DNA of 62,077 nt from Candidatus Hydrogenedentota bacterium (GCA_016791475.1 JAEUWI010000048.1:1-62077); one strand, 5' to 3'; shown: positions 24,323 to 34,104, counted from the stretch's first letter. Notes: a model not told the origin generated them from the sequence alone. Made by a program: numbers and translations.

Positions 24323-24751
24323 ATGGACCCGAACACCATTGACCAGTACATCAAGCACGTTGCGCTCTTCAACGGGCTCAACCGTGAAGAAGTGGCCAAA
24401 ATATTTGCCAAAGGCATGACCATGCATGTCAGCGCCGGGCAGGATATTTTCATTCAGGGCACCGTCGGTAGTCAGATGTATGTGGTGCTGGGCGGAAAAC
24501 TGGGCGTCTTCGACGGGAACAAGTGCATCGCCGAACTACGCACCGGCGATATGTTCGGGGAGATGGCGCTGGTGAACAAGGAGCCGCGCAGCGCGACGGT
24601 CCGTGCGGTGAATGACAGCCGTCTGTTTGTGTTGACCGAAAGCACCTTTGAGCGGTTAATGTCGAAGCGCGTCGCTATTCGGGTGCTGCTTAACATCATC
24701 AAGACCCTTAGCCACCGCCTCAAAGAAGCCAACAAGCGCCTCATTAGTTAG
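24323..24751 (+). CDS. Single-domain cyclic-nucleotide-binding protein
   Basis: A 142-residue CNB/CAP-type domain with no effector domain. The phosphate-binding cassette reads GDMFGEMALVNKEPRSATVRA, with the conserved Glu and Arg that contact the cyclic phosphate and ribose. Beta-strands VSAGQDIFIQGTVGSQMYVVL precede it, and a C-terminal helix (IIKTLSHRLKEANKRLIS) follows where CRP would have its DNA-binding domain. It could act by protein interaction in response to cAMP or another nucleotide. It follows the PTS-IIA fusion on the same strand. Confidence 0.88.
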   Translation: MDPNTIDQYIKHVALFNGLNREEVAKIFAKGMTMHVSAGQDIFIQGTVGSQMYVVLGGKLGVFDGNKCIAELRTGDMFGEMALVNKEPRSATVRAVNDSRLFVLTESTFERLMSKRVAIRVLLNIIKTLSHRLKEANKRLIS

Positions 24752-24833
24752 TTGCTATTTGTCGGTTATTGTTGGTCCAGGCCCCTCGTTCCACCACCAA
24801 TGCCCAGGACACCGTACCCCGCAAACTCCGCGC

Positions 24834-24860
24834 TAAAGCCCCGCACTTTCCTGCCGATAA
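24834..24860 (+). promoter_or_regulatory. Sigma-28 (FliA) flagellar promoter
   Basis: TAAA (24834-24837), exactly 15 bases, then GCCGATAA (24853-24860), the classical late-flagellar consensus. It lies 72 bases upstream of the fliD start and is oriented toward fliD-fliS. Both are late-class filament genes, as expected for this promoter type. Confidence 0.85.
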
Positions 24861-24931
24861 TAGGAACGTACGGATACACCGGAGCTCCATCCTGGGATGG
24901 GTAAATGCCGCTCCGGGCGCGGAGAATTCGG

Positions 24932-26647
24932 ATGAGTGGTACCTTCAGCTCAGGTGGATTGATCACCGGTATTGACAGCGCGACCTTGATCGCGCAGTTG
25001 ATGCAGATTGAGCGCCGTCCCGTCCTTCGCATGGAAGACCGGATTACCGCGCTTGAAGAGCAGCAGACCGCGGTACGGACCCTCCGGACCACCCTCCAGA
25101 CCCTGCGCAACACGGCGCAGGATTTCCGTTTCAACAATATCTTCAATGCCTTCCAGTCCACCTCGAGCAAGCCGGAAGTCCTCACATCGTCGGTTACGGG
25201 CTCCGCGCCGGTCACCGGTTCCTTTGCCATCAACGTGACCCAGCTCGCCACCGCCACCGAGGCGGTGAGCAGCGGAGCCATCGGCGCGCCGATCAACACG
25301 GGGGTGGCCCTGAATTCCAGCGGCATCACCACCGAGATCACCGCGGGCAACTTCACCATCAACGGCGTCACCTTCGCGGTTGACCCCACCACCGATACCT
25401 TGAGTTCCATCCTGGCGGACATCAACGCCAGCGCCGCGGGCGTTACCGCTTCCTACGATTCCCTGACGGACAAAGTCACCATCGCCAATACGACCTCGGG
25501 CGACGCGAGTTTCATCAATTTCGGCGGTACGGATTCCAACACGAGCAACTTTCTCGATGTGATAAATGTCCGGGGCGCCACCCAGGCCGCGGGTGTCGGC
25601 GGCTCCACAACCGTGTCGAGCACCCGGAATCTGGGTGCGGTCTCGACCACCGAAGCGTTGAATTCCGCTAATGTAAACGGCACCGTGACCTCGGGTACCT
25701 TTTCGGTAAACGGCGTCGCCATCACTATCGATCCCTCCTCCGATACCATCCTTGATGTGATAGGCGCGATCAACGAATCCGAGGCGGGCGTAACGGCCAG
25801 CTACGACACGGCAACGGACACCATCCGCGTGGTTTCCAATACCCTCGGCAGCCCCACGATCCGCTTCGGAAGCGCCGGTGATACCAGCAATTTTCTTGAT
25901 CTGGTCAATCTCGACACGGCGGTGCAGACGGCGGGCGTCGACGCGCAATTCACGGTAAATGGCGGTGCGGTCCAGACCCGCAACACGAATTCGGTGTCCG
26001 ACGCCATCGGCGGCGTGACCCTGGATCTGTTGTCCGTCGGCACCAGCACGGTCACCATTTCCAGTGACGAGGATGCAATTGTTGAAGATATCCAGAAGTT
26101 CGTGGAGGAGTTCAACACCGCCTTGAATGAGGTCCGAAGTCTCGTAGGCCCCGAAGGGGTTTTGCGTGGAGACGGCGGAATACGGTCGATCGAGACCTAT
26201 CTGGTGGGCACCATATTCTCCCAGGTTTCCGGTCTGACGGGTGACTACCAGAGCATGATCGACCTGGGCATCTCGAGCGGCGAGGACTTCAACAGCGATC
26301 TTCCGCTGAACATTACGCTGGATGAAGAAAAATTCCGGGAGGCGCTCAAGTCGGATCGTTCGGGGGTGATCAGCGTATTCGTCAACGATGCCGAAAACGG
26401 CATCGCGGACCAGCTTTTCACTTTTCTCGACGACGCCACCAAGACCTCGGGATTCCTGAACGAGCGCTCCAAAGACAATGGCACCATCGATCAGCAAATC
26501 CAGAGCACCAACGACCAGATCGACCGGTTGGAAGCCCGGCTTCTGCAGCGTGAGAATCGGCTGCGCCGGCAATTCACCTCGCTGGAGCAGATTTCCGCAG
26601 TCTATCAGAATCAGGCCGCGGCCCTCTCCAGACTGGGATCATTCTAG
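24932..26647 (+). CDS. fliD: Flagellar filament cap protein FliD
   Basis: A 571-residue hook-associated protein 2. The N-terminal FliD domain begins SGTFSSGGLITGIDSATLIA and its coiled coil follows. Flagellin-hook IN-type repeats appear at about residues 120-190 and 240-310, each with an INGV/VNGV and NASAAGVTASYD-like signature. The C-terminal FliD domain ends in a coiled coil (IQSTNDQIDRLEARLLQREN) and RLGSF. FliD caps the growing filament and guides flagellin assembly. GGAG sits ahead of the ATG at 24932. It forms a two-gene unit with fliS. Confidence 0.94.
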   Translation: MSGTFSSGGLITGIDSATLIAQLMQIERRPVLRMEDRITALEEQQTAVRTLRTTLQTLRNTAQDFRFNNIFNAFQSTSSKPEVLTSSVTGSAPVTGSFAINVTQLATATEAVSSGAIGAPINTGVALNSSGITTEITAGNFTINGVTFAVDPTTDTLSSILADINASAAGVTASYDSLTDKVTIANTTSGDASFINFGGTDSNTSNFLDVINVRGATQAAGVGGSTTVSSTRNLGAVSTTEALNSANVNGTVTSGTFSVNGVAITIDPSSDTILDVIGAINESEAGVTASYDTATDTIRVVSNTLGSPTIRFGSAGDTSNFLDLVNLDTAVQTAGVDAQFTVNGGAVQTRNTNSVSDAIGGVTLDLLSVGTSTVTISSDEDAIVEDIQKFVEEFNTALNEVRSLVGPEGVLRGDGGIRSIETYLVGTIFSQVSGLTGDYQSMIDLGISSGEDFNSDLPLNITLDEEKFREALKSDRSGVISVFVNDAENGIADQLFTFLDDATKTSGFLNERSKDNGTIDQQIQSTNDQIDRLEARLLQRENRLRRQFTSLEQISAVYQNQAAALSRLGSF

Positions 26648-26732
26648 ACCCGCCAACGGGCCTTGCCGGGATACCGGAAAGGCGCTATTATTATAATTGT
26701 ACGTGGGAAAACAACACGCAAGGAGTTCCGCC

Positions 26733-27173
26733 ATGCCCGCTACTTCCAAGATGAACACGTATACGACGGTCGATGTTGAGACGGCGTCTCAGGGAAAATT
26801 GGTCGTCATGCTGTTCAACGGCGCCATCAAGCGCGCGGAAGAAGCGAAACGTCAGTTGGAAAAGAAGAAATTCGAGAGCGTCCACAACAACCTCATTCGT
26901 TCGCAGGAGATTGTGGCCGAGTTGCGCGGTTCTCTGGACATGCGCCACGGCGAAGTCGCCAGAAACCTGGACCGACTCTATGAATACTTCCAGCACCTGC
27001 TGATCACGGCCAACGTGAAGAAGACCGAGGCGCCCATCATAGAGTGCATCGATCTGATGACGGACATGCGGGACACCTGGCAGGAGGCCTTTCGCAAGGC
27101 GGCGGAGGAACGTCCCCCGGAGGCTCCCCGAATCAACCAGCATGGCGCGGCGGTTCTCAACCTCCAAGGCTGA
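26733..27173 (+). CDS. fliS: Flagellar secretion chaperone FliS
   Basis: A 146-residue helical chaperone that binds the flagellin C-terminus and blocks early polymerisation. Family features include NTYTTVDVETASQGKLVVML near the start, FNGAIKRAEEAKRQLEKK, and a later RNLDRLYEYFQHLLITAN. AAGGAG lies seven bases before the ATG at 26733. It is the last gene of the sigma-28-driven unit, followed by a strong terminator. Confidence 0.92.
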   Translation: MPATSKMNTYTTVDVETASQGKLVVMLFNGAIKRAEEAKRQLEKKKFESVHNNLIRSQEIVAELRGSLDMRHGEVARNLDRLYEYFQHLLITANVKKTEAPIIECIDLMTDMRDTWQEAFRKAAEERPPEAPRINQHGAAVLNLQG

Positions 27174-27195
27174 TCTGGCAAAAGCCCCGAAATTC

Positions 27196-27227
27196 AAAGC
27201 CCCTTCCCAATTGGGAAGGGGCTTTTT
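27196..27227 (+). terminator. Rho-independent terminator after fliS
   Basis: A perfect 15-base self-complementary stem (aaagccccttcccaa / ttgggaaggggcttt) ends in a run of five T residues at 27223-27227. It closes the fliD-fliS unit and could also act for the minus-strand gene that ends at 27363. Confidence 0.92.
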
Positions 27228-27362
27228 CATAGGGACCGCTTCCGCCCGGCAACATGAAAAGACCGCGTAAGAAGTGTCGTTCTGCCGTGTGCGGGGCGCC
27301 CCGGGAATCGCCGGAGGAAACGCCTCACATGCGCCCTGACTCTTCCCGCACTTTCCCCCGGC

Positions 27363-27947
27363 CTACCCGTGACTGATCTTCGTCCCCAACAGTTCCAGAA
27401 ACTGCGCCAGCCATGCGGGGTGGGCGGGCCAGGCCGGCGCCGACACGAGATTACCCTCCGTGTGCGCGGCGTCCACCGGGATATCCTGGAAGGTCCCGCC
27501 CGCCGCCGTCACCTCGGGTCCAACGGCCGGATAGCAACTGCACGCGCGCCCCTTCAGCACTCCGGCCGCCGATAGAATCTGGAGCCCGTGGCAGATCGCG
27601 GCCACCGGTTTGTTCGTCTCGAAAAAATGGCGACACATATCCAGCACCTGGCTGTTCAGGCGCAGGTATTCCGGAGCGCGGCCGCCCGGCAGCACGAGCG
27701 CATCATAATCCGCCGGATTGACGCCGACGAAATCCGCGTTCAGAGCGAAATTGTGGCCCGGCTTCTCGCTGTAGGTCTGATCACCTTCAAAATCGTGAAT
27801 CGCGGTTCGCACCTTGTCTCCCGTCTTGCGGTCCGGGCAGACGGCGTGCACGGTGTGGCCCACGGCCAGCAGTGCCTGGAAGGGCACCATGACCTCGTAG
27901 TCCTCAACGAAATCTCCCACGATCATCAGAATCCTTTTTGCTGCCAT
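27363..27947 (-). CDS. DJ-1/PfpI family protein
   Basis: A 194-residue class I glutamine-amidotransferase-like protein. [20 protein letters not shown] opens the fold. [14 protein letters not shown] leads to the nucleophile elbow [11 protein letters not shown], whose Cys is the reactive residue. The acidic residue in EDYE is the usual partner of that cysteine. Family members include PfpI-like proteases and protein or nucleotide deglycases; which activity applies cannot be read from sequence. GAGG seven bases upstream supports the ATG at 27947. It is divergent from sfsA. Confidence 0.9.
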   Translation of the reverse strand: MAAKRILMIVGDFVEDYEVMVPFQALLAVGHTVHAVCPDRKTGDKVRTAIHDFEGDQTYSEKPGHNFALNADFVGVNPADYDALVLPGGRAPEYLRLNSQVLDMCRHFFETNKPVAAICHGLQILSAAGVLKGRACSCYPAVGPEVTAAGGTFQDIPVDAAHTEGNLVSAPAWPAHPAWLAQFLELLGTKISHG

Positions 27948-28042
27948 TGGTATATCCTCGTAATGGTTGAGTGCCCCGGCGGGGCGCGGTTGTGTTGCCA
28001 TTGTACACCAGCGCGCCATCGGGTATGTGTTATGCTCTCGCC

Positions 28043-29149
28043 ATGTCACCAACCTATCGCCCGCCCTTCGACGCCATCCAGTGCGCCACCTTCCTTGAAC
28101 GGCCCAATCGTTTCGTTGTCATCGGAAAACGGTCCGACGGCACCCGGGTTCGCGCTTTTCTGCCCAATCCAGGTCGCCTCCAGGAATTGCTCCTGCCCGG
28201 CGTAGAAATCTACCTCGTGCCGGCCGACGCAAGCGCCGAACGAAAGACCGCCTATACTATGGTCGGCGTGGCGGGAAAAGATCGCCCAATCTTTCTTCAC
28301 ACCCATGTGAATAATGATGTGGCGCGCCACCTGCTGGAACGGGGCCGCGTGCCGGGCCTCGAACAAGCGCGGATCGTTCGCACCGAGGTCCCGCTGGGCC
28401 ACAGCCGCTTCGATTTTCTCCTCGAGGCCGAGGGAAAGCCGGTATACCTGGAAGTGAAATCCTGCACGCTCTTTGGCAACGGCGTCGCCATGTTTCCCGA
28501 CGCGGTAACGGCCCGGGGCCGCCGCCACCTGGAGGAGCTTGCGGCCCTTGCGAAAAGCGGCGTGCGCACGGCGGTCCTGTTCGTCATACATTCCGGTGAG
28601 GTTCGCTGGTTCATGCCGGACTACCATACCGACCCCGCATTCAGCCGGACCCTGCTCGACGTGAGAGACCTCATTGAAATTATTCCCCTGGCGGTTACCT
28701 GGCGGCGGGACTTCCGGCTCGGGAGCCAAGTACGCCATGTGCCTGTACCATGGGAACATGTGGCCCGAGAGCTGGGGGATCGAGGCAACTTCCTCGTGTT
28801 GTGTCGCGAAACCTCCACGGACCAGGGCGATTACCACGTGCTGGCCGGATGGCGATCATCCGGACTTTTCGCCTGGCTTCGAAAGCTGCACAAGACACCG
28901 CGGTTCGACGGGCTTCGCGTCATCGAGGAATTTGCCCTCGTCTCGTCCGTGGATCACGCGTCACAGATCGCGGCCCTGTTCGCAAAGCGCTTTCCCGATA
29001 TGGCCGCGCCGACCCGTCCCGTCGGCGAAGGGGTGAAGCACTGCGGGGTCTTCGAGCGCGATCCCCGCAACACCCGCGAATTCCACGAGGTGCTCGCCCG
29101 TTTTCGTATGGCCCATCCCCGGTGTCCCAAATTGGGAAAGGACGAGTGA
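28043..29149 (+). CDS. sfsA: SfsA-type DNA/RNA nuclease with an extra C-terminal domain
   Basis: A 368-residue protein; ordinary SfsA has about 235. The SfsA part (residues 1-230) shows [35 protein letters not shown], the catalytic region [20 protein letters not shown] and [11 protein letters not shown]. The following 130 residues ([57 protein letters not shown]) resemble the layout of DUF123, a GIY-YIG-like domain, but its usual GSA and HWH motifs are degenerate. The extension is therefore tentatively called a decayed or divergent DUF123. The start has no strong ribosome-binding site; ATG 28025 is an alternative. Confidence 0.85.
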   Translation: MSPTYRPPFDAIQCATFLERPNRFVVIGKRSDGTRVRAFLPNPGRLQELLLPGVEIYLVPADASAERKTAYTMVGVAGKDRPIFLHTHVNNDVARHLLERGRVPGLEQARIVRTEVPLGHSRFDFLLEAEGKPVYLEVKSCTLFGNGVAMFPDAVTARGRRHLEELAALAKSGVRTAVLFVIHSGEVRWFMPDYHTDPAFSRTLLDVRDLIEIIPLAVTWRRDFRLGSQVRHVPVPWEHVARELGDRGNFLVLCRETSTDQGDYHVLAGWRSSGLFAWLRKLHKTPRFDGLRVIEEFALVSSVDHASQIAALFAKRFPDMAAPTRPVGEGVKHCGVFERDPRNTREFHEVLARFRMAHPRCPKLGKDE

Positions 29150-29236
29150 CTCGGGACAAGCCGGGGCCTTGCCGCGCAAAATGACCATGAATATGGTGGT
29201 CGTGTCGGTCGTCCATACCAGCGAAGGGATGAGGAG

Positions 29237-29265
29237 TTGTCAAGTAATAATTGATTTTATTATTA
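29237..29265 (+). promoter_or_regulatory. Candidate promoter in an AT-rich gap
   Basis: TTGTCA (29237-29242), a 17-base spacer and TTATTA (29260-29265), in the most AT-rich stretch of this region. It could drive the small duplicated gene at 29411, leaving a leader of about 140 bases containing a gggacc/ggtccc hairpin (29350-29377). Confidence 0.3.
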
Positions 29266-29410
29266 GGACCCCTTGATTTATTCGCGAATCTATGTTACAT
29301 ATTCGTTTGAATCGAGTGTTGCAGGGCAGCGAGACCGGAAGAATTACTGGGACCATGTGCCCGGTCCTTCGGTCCCTCCCTTGCCCGGCACAATAAGGTA
29401 GTGCACCGTG

Positions 29411-29716
29411 ATGGAATCGTTGACGAGGAAAGAGCTCGAGGAAGTCAAACGGCATAAGTATTTTATGTCGGAAGCCTGCGGCTATGACGTGGGCTATGAG
29501 GCCGCCTGCGAGGACTGGCTTACCTATCACGCGTCCTCCTTCCGACAACGCGAGCAGGCGCGCATGCTGGACATGCAGCGCGAAGAAATCGCGCGCCACA
29601 AGTGGATAGAATCCGAAAAAGCCAACCGTGACCTGGGCCGCGAGGCCGCCCTTGACTGGGTCTTGAAGTATGCCGCCCAATGGCGCGCCTGGTATAACAG
29701 CAACTGCCTCGGTTGA
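29411..29716 (+). CDS. Small internally duplicated protein (101 residues)
   Basis: A 101-residue protein made of two copies of one helical motif: residues 9-44 (EEVKRHKYFMSEACGYDVGY and on) and residues 57-92 (EEIARHKWIESEKANRDLGR and on). Both copies share R-H-K-aromatic, SE, D-x-G and EAA followed by W, and both end in an aromatic/arginine-rich helix. I recognise no named family; a paired helical repeat suggests binding of a protein or nucleic acid. Start choice: ATG 29411, with a GTG one codon earlier. It stands alone, upstream of the AAA+ ATPase locus. Confidence 0.75.
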   Translation: MESLTRKELEEVKRHKYFMSEACGYDVGYEAACEDWLTYHASSFRQREQARMLDMQREEIARHKWIESEKANRDLGREAALDWVLKYAAQWRAWYNSNCLG

Positions 29717-29829
29717 CAATTTCCCCCCAGGCCCCACACCCTCTCCTTCTCCCTGTGACGGTTGCCCCGCACCTCGTGTGTCCCCCTATCCCAGCTTTCC
29801 CGCTGTTTTTCTTCCCCTTCAAAAACTTG

Positions 29830-29858
29830 TTGCACATTCCGGGTAAGATCGCAATAAT
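29830..29858 (+). promoter_or_regulatory. Candidate sigma-70-type promoter for the AAA+ operon
   Basis: TTGCAC (29830-29835), a 17-base spacer and AATAAT (29853-29858), 55 bases ahead of the GTG start of the AAA+ gene. The -10 box is imperfect. Confidence 0.4.
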
Positions 29859-29913
29859 GCTGCAAAGCAATTCGACAGGCTGGGCCTGAACTTGGGCGCA
29901 AGGGAGATTTGGG

Positions 29914-32322
29914 GTGCAACTGAATGTTTCACCGGAGATTGGCGACGTACTGGAGAAGGCCGCTGCCATCAGCGCCAACCAGGGGACGTACTTCGTCGGC
30001 GTCAGCCAGGTGCTGACCGCGCTTCTGGAATCTGCGGGCCAACTCCCGGAAGGCGTCCGCGAACGCTATTTGAGTGACCTCTTTTCCGTTCAGCGCGAAG
30101 TAAACAGAATGGCGTGGACGGGCAATGCGAGCACGCCTTCGGGCGAAACCTTCTACACGCCCCGCTGTATCCAGCTCATTTCCCAGGCGTCGAAGCTGGC
30201 TACGCGCATCGGGCATGGAAAGCCATTGGCGGGCCACCTGCTTCTGGCGCTGCTACGCGATGATCTCTCCGCACCCGCCCGCGCCATGGACCGGCTTGGC
30301 CTGGATCGCGCCGGCTGCAACCAGCAGCTTCAGGCGGAGCTGGGCTTCGTGTCCCCCCAGGCCTACCACAAGGTCACGCCCCTGCCGGACTATTCCGATG
30401 TACAGTTGCAGAATATTCCCGCAGCCAAGGGTGCCCGTGCGGCAAGCGCCGCGGTGGGGGCCTCACCGTCCGCACCCGCGGCGCGCGACGAGATAGTGCC
30501 CCTGCCCAACCAGTCGGGACCCCTGACCCGCGATCTCACCGAGGCGGCCCACCGTGGCGCCTTGCAGGAGGCCACGGGGCGCGACGATGAAATGTTCGAG
30601 ATACTTCAAATCCTCTCCCGCAAGACGAAGAACAACGTGATGCTGGTGGGCGAGGCGGGCGTTGGGAAGACCCAGATCGTCGAGGGGCTGGCGCTCCGGA
30701 TCGCAAAGGAAGGGAAGAATGGCGGTATACCGCCCTTCCGCATCCTCGAATTGAACATCGCGGCCCTGATGACGGGCACCCAGTATCGGGGGGCCTTCGA
30801 AGAAAAAGTGCTCGCGCTGATTGAGCAAGTGAAGCGCTCCGAGCACGCCGTGCTCTTTATCGACGAGGTTCACCTTATTATGGGGGCGGGCGCCACCGAC
30901 GGCGACGGCATGGACCTGGCCAATCTCTTGAAGCCGGAATTGTCCCGGGGCGAGTTCCGATGCATCGGCGCCACCACCCTCCAGGAGTACCGCAAGTTTG
31001 TCGAGAAGGATCCGGCGGTGGAGCGGCGTTTCCAGATGGTGCGCGTGGACGAACTCTCGGCCGAGGCGTCGTATGAAGTGCTCAAGCGCGTGCGGCCAAC
31101 GCTGGAAAAGCACCACGGCGTCCACATTCACCGGCGCACCCTGAAGGCGGCCATCGACCTGACCGTGCGCTACATGCCCAACCGCAACCTGCCCGACAAG
31201 GCCATCGATGTGCTGGATCAGGCGTGTGCGCGCCATCGGCTGCGCAGTCTCATGATGCGTAAGAAAGACCTGCGGGAATCGGACAATCCCGATACCGACG
31301 GAGAGCGCAGCGTGACGCCCCATTCCATCCGCAAAGTGGTCAGCCAGATTACCGCGATTCCGCTGGAGCAGCTCACGGCCGATGAGCGGATGTATCTTAA
31401 CAACCTCGATCAGGTCCTCAAAAAACAATTGATTGGCCAGGACGAGGCGGTCAACCGGGCGGTTTCCGCCGTGAAAAAATCCCGCACGGGCCTCTCCGAT
31501 CCGAACCGTCCCGATTCCATCATGCTTTTTCTCGGCCCGACGGGCGTGGGGAAGACCCAGTTGGCCAAATTGCTCGCACAGCATCTTTTCGGCTCGTCCA
31601 GCCACCTCATCGTCTTTGACATGTCCGAATACAGCGAGGAGCATTCGATAGCCAAATTAGTCGGCGCCCCACCAGGCTATGTGGGGCATGAAGAGGAGGG
31701 GGTGCTGACCGGCGCGGTGAAAAATGCGCCCTTCTCCATTTTGCTCTTTGACGAAATCGAAAAGGCTCATCCCCGAATCTTCGATCTGTTTCTGCCCATG
31801 TTCGACGAAGGGCGCTTGCGCGATTCGCGCGGGCGCGAGGTGAGCTTCAAGAACTGCATCATCATCATCACCTCCAACATCGGCTCCGAGCTGCTGCTCC
31901 AGGCCGAAGTGGCGGTCGCACAGGAGGCGCTGATACAGGCCCTCCGCGATCACTTCCGCCCCGAGTTTGTGAATCGCCTCGATCAGGTGGTGCCCTTCTA
32001 CCCCCTTCTTTCCGAGGATGTGCGCAATATCTTGCGCCTGGAGGTCAATGCGATCCGGAACCGGCTTCAGGAGAAGCAGATCGGCATCCGCATGTACCAG
32101 CGAGCCTACGAGTACATTGCCCGCGAAGGATACAGCCGCGAGTATGGCGCGCGGGAGCTTCGCCGCGCCGTGGATCGCTTCGTGACCACGCCCATCAGCG
32201 ACGGGTTGGTCGACGGCCGCTTCGAAAGCGGCGATATGATCGATATCCTGATCGAGGGCGATGACACCCTGATCTACCGCAAGGGCAAGCCGGCCCACAG
32301 CATGCCGAGGATCGTACCATGA
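29914..32322 (+). CDS. ClpB/ClpV-like double AAA+ ATPase without a ClpP-docking loop
   Basis: An 802-residue Hsp100-type protein. A Clp-N-like domain occupies residues 1-145. The first AAA+ module has GEAGVGKT near residue 246, VLFIDEVH and the box VII-like region. The second has GPTGVGKT near 541, [10 protein letters not shown], the substrate-pore [13 protein letters not shown] and SNIG. A C-terminal small domain closes the protein ([17 protein letters not shown]). The long ClpB middle domain is missing. After SNIG the sequence runs straight into [17 protein letters not shown] with no IGF/LGF loop, so it should not dock on ClpP; disaggregation or ClpV-like remodelling is more likely. AGGGAG precedes the GTG start by seven bases. 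The stop overlaps the FHA gene (ATGA). Confidence 0.9.
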   Translation: MQLNVSPEIGDVLEKAAAISANQGTYFVGVSQVLTALLESAGQLPEGVRERYLSDLFSVQREVNRMAWTGNASTPSGETFYTPRCIQLISQASKLATRIGHGKPLAGHLLLALLRDDLSAPARAMDRLGLDRAGCNQQLQAELGFVSPQAYHKVTPLPDYSDVQLQNIPAAKGARAASAAVGASPSAPAARDEIVPLPNQSGPLTRDLTEAAHRGALQEATGRDDEMFEILQILSRKTKNNVMLVGEAGVGKTQIVEGLALRIAKEGKNGGIPPFRILELNIAALMTGTQYRGAFEEKVLALIEQVKRSEHAVLFIDEVHLIMGAGATDGDGMDLANLLKPELSRGEFRCIGATTLQEYRKFVEKDPAVERRFQMVRVDELSAEASYEVLKRVRPTLEKHHGVHIHRRTLKAAIDLTVRYMPNRNLPDKAIDVLDQACARHRLRSLMMRKKDLRESDNPDTDGERSVTPHSIRKVVSQITAIPLEQLTADERMYLNNLDQVLKKQLIGQDEAVNRAVSAVKKSRTGLSDPNRPDSIMLFLGPTGVGKTQLAKLLAQHLFGSSSHLIVFDMSEYSEEHSIAKLVGAPPGYVGHEEEGVLTGAVKNAPFSILLFDEIEKAHPRIFDLFLPMFDEGRLRDSRGREVSFKNCIIIITSNIGSELLLQAEVAVAQEALIQALRDHFRPEFVNRLDQVVPFYPLLSEDVRNILRLEVNAIRNRLQEKQIGIRMYQRAYEYIAREGYSREYGARELRRAVDRFVTTPISDGLVDGRFESGDMIDILIEGDDTLIYRKGKPAHSMPRIVP

Positions 32323-32903
32323 GCCAGCCCGACATGCTGGAAATCATCAACGGCCCGGAAGACGGCACCGAGTTTCCCATCAACCGCGCCCCGCTGATTA
32401 TCGGCAGTGACATGAGCTGCGAAGTCAATGTCCGCCTGGATGAGGCGGTACAGCGTTACCACGCCCGGCTCACCGCCGTGGGCGATGGCTACCGTGTGCG
32501 GAAAATTCATGGCGGCAACCTCGCCGTCAACGGCAAGTCCACCGGCGTAATCCGCTCGAGGGTACTCCGCGAGGGCGGCATTCTGACGGTCGGCAACACG
32601 GAATTCCATCTCCGCTGCGCGCCCGACGGTCTGGCGCGCAGGAGCCGGGGGCTCCCCGTAGAGAACGACGTGGTGTGGTCAATCCGCGTGCTCGGGCGTA
32701 AGTTCTGGGCCGCCGCCTGGTGGGTGGGCACCTTGAGCGGGGGGACATCCCGATTCGTGCGCGGCCTGGCCGTCCTGTTCATCGTGGCCGTGGTGGCGGG
32801 ATACTTCCGCCCGGGGCTGCCGGGCGAGATCCAGTATTTTGTGCAGCGGGGTATTGCCAGCATGCTGGAGCTGTTGCGCCCCTTCCTGAACGGACCTTCA
32901 TGA
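32319..32903 (+). CDS. Membrane-anchored FHA-like protein with degenerate phosphopeptide residues
   Basis: A 194-residue protein. Residues 5-100 form an FHA-like beta-sandwich (LEIINGPEDGTEFPINRAPL, IIGSDMSCEVNV, VQRYHARLTAV, GGNLAVNGKS, TVGNTEFHL). In canonical FHA domains a GR and an SxxH contact phosphothreonine; here they read GS and QRYH, so phospho-binding may be lost or altered. One membrane helix follows (FVRGLAVLFIVAVVAGYF, about residues 145-163) with a short C-terminal tail. It is translationally coupled to the ATPase gene (ATGA overlap), so the two products probably work together at the inner membrane. Confidence 0.8.
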   Translation: MSQPDMLEIINGPEDGTEFPINRAPLIIGSDMSCEVNVRLDEAVQRYHARLTAVGDGYRVRKIHGGNLAVNGKSTGVIRSRVLREGGILTVGNTEFHLRCAPDGLARRSRGLPVENDVVWSIRVLGRKFWAAAWWVGTLSGGTSRFVRGLAVLFIVAVVAGYFRPGLPGEIQYFVQRGIASMLELLRPFLNGPS

Positions 32904-32971
32904 CACTTCGTCCCCGCCGCCGCGCGGCCCTGAAATCGGGAAAATTTTGGCTCCGCGCGCGCCCGCTCCGT

Positions 32972-32990
32972 CGTGTATACTTTTTACACG
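32972..32990. promoter_or_regulatory. Palindrome over a TATACT box upstream of the sigma-54 activator gene
   Basis: Arms cgtgta (32972-32977) and tacacg (32985-32990) flank seven bases and overlap a TATACT -10-like hexamer. It lies 35 bases before the activator start. A good -35 at the right distance is not seen. It may be an operator or a small hairpin. Confidence 0.35.
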
Positions 32991-33024
32991 GGTAGCAGTC
33001 CGGAATGGAGCGTCAGGCGGGCCT

Positions 33025-34104
33025 ATGACACAGATCAAGCGATTCGGCAGGTTGGTGGGGGACAGCCGTCAGATGCGACGGGTCTACACCATGATCCGCA
33101 AAGGGGCCGCCGTTGATATGCCGGTGCTCATCATCGGCGAGACCGGCTCGGGAAAAGAATTGGTGGCGCGCGAGTTGCATGATCGCAGCGAACGCAGGCG
33201 GGGTCCGTTCGTGGCGTTCAACACCGGGGCCGTTTCCAACGAACTTATCGCCAGTGAACTCTTCGGCCACAAGCAGGGAGCCTTTACTGGAGCCACGGAC
33301 GACGAACTCGGGCGTCTGCGCGAGGCCCACGGCGGCACCCTTTTTCTGGACGAGATCGGCACGATGGACACGCGCATGCAGATCGCCCTTCTCCGCGCGC
33401 TGGAAGAAAAAAAGATTCGGCCCATCGGGGCCAAGCGCGACGTGCCCACCGACTTCCGGCTGGTCGCCGCCACCAACGAGAATCTGGAGAGCGCCGTGCG
33501 CGAAGGCCGCTTCCGAGAGGACCTCTATTACCGGCTGAAGGTGCTCTGCATCAAGCTGCCCGCATTGCGGCACCGGAGCGACGATATTCCCATGCTCTGC
33601 AAGGATTTCATTCGCAGCATCAATCGTGAATACGAATTCGACATCCAGGGGATCTCCCCCGAAGCCCTGGAGTCCCTGCTGGGCTATGAATGGCCCGGCA
33701 ACCTGCGCGAACTGAAGAATGTGCTCGCACAGGCCACCGTGACGGCCTCGACGGGCATCATTCAATTGCGCCACATGCCGGGACGCGTCGCCGAAGTCTC
33801 CGATCACGATTTCGGTCCATCGCCCCACGATCTGGCGCAGCCCGCCATCGCCCTCGCTTCGGAACGGCCCGGGCCTCCACCCGGCAATGGCGACGGCGGC
33901 GCGGGACATGGCCGGGAAGCGGGCGAGAACGGCATCTTTATCCCCGCCGGCCACACCCTTGACGAAGTGCAGCGGGCCTATACCCTCCAGACCCTGGCGC
34001 GCTGCAACAACAACAAGACCCTGGCCGCCCGGCAGCTCAACGTGAGCCGCAAAGCACTCTATGACAAGCTTGTGCGCTGGGGCGCGGTCAAGACCTCTGA
34101 ATAG
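33025..34104 (+). CDS. Sigma-54-dependent transcription activator without receiver domain
   Basis: A 359-residue bacterial enhancer-binding protein. The AAA+ core begins almost at the N-terminus (FGRLVGDSRQMRRVYTMIRK), with GETGSGKE as Walker A, the sigma-54-contacting GAFTGA loop (KQGAFTGATDD), GGTLFLDEIG as Walker B, and the RFREDLYYRL sensor region. A Fis-type helix-turn-helix closes it (NKTLAARQLNVSRKALYDKL). No receiver, GAF or PAS domain is present, as in PspF-like activators that are controlled by partner proteins. Its upstream neighbours encode an FHA-like membrane protein and an Hsp100 ATPase, and a sigma-54 promoter lies 114 bases downstream of its stop. Confidence 0.92.
   Translation: MTQIKRFGRLVGDSRQMRRVYTMIRKGAAVDMPVLIIGETGSGKELVARELHDRSERRRGPFVAFNTGAVSNELIASELFGHKQGAFTGATDDELGRLREAHGGTLFLDEIGTMDTRMQIALLRALEEKKIRPIGAKRDVPTDFRLVAATNENLESAVREGRFREDLYYRLKVLCIKLPALRHRSDDIPMLCKDFIRSINREYEFDIQGISPEALESLLGYEWPGNLRELKNVLAQATVTASTGIIQLRHMPGRVAEVSDHDFGPSPHDLAQPAIALASERPGPPPGNGDGGAGHGREAGENGIFIPAGHTLDEVQRAYTLQTLARCNNNKTLAARQLNVSRKALYDKLVRWGAVKTSE

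Noticed and set aside
29914-34104. A type VI secretion locus
   Set aside because: Only accessory or regulatory-like parts are present; no sheath, tube, baseplate or membrane-complex gene occurs within the window.
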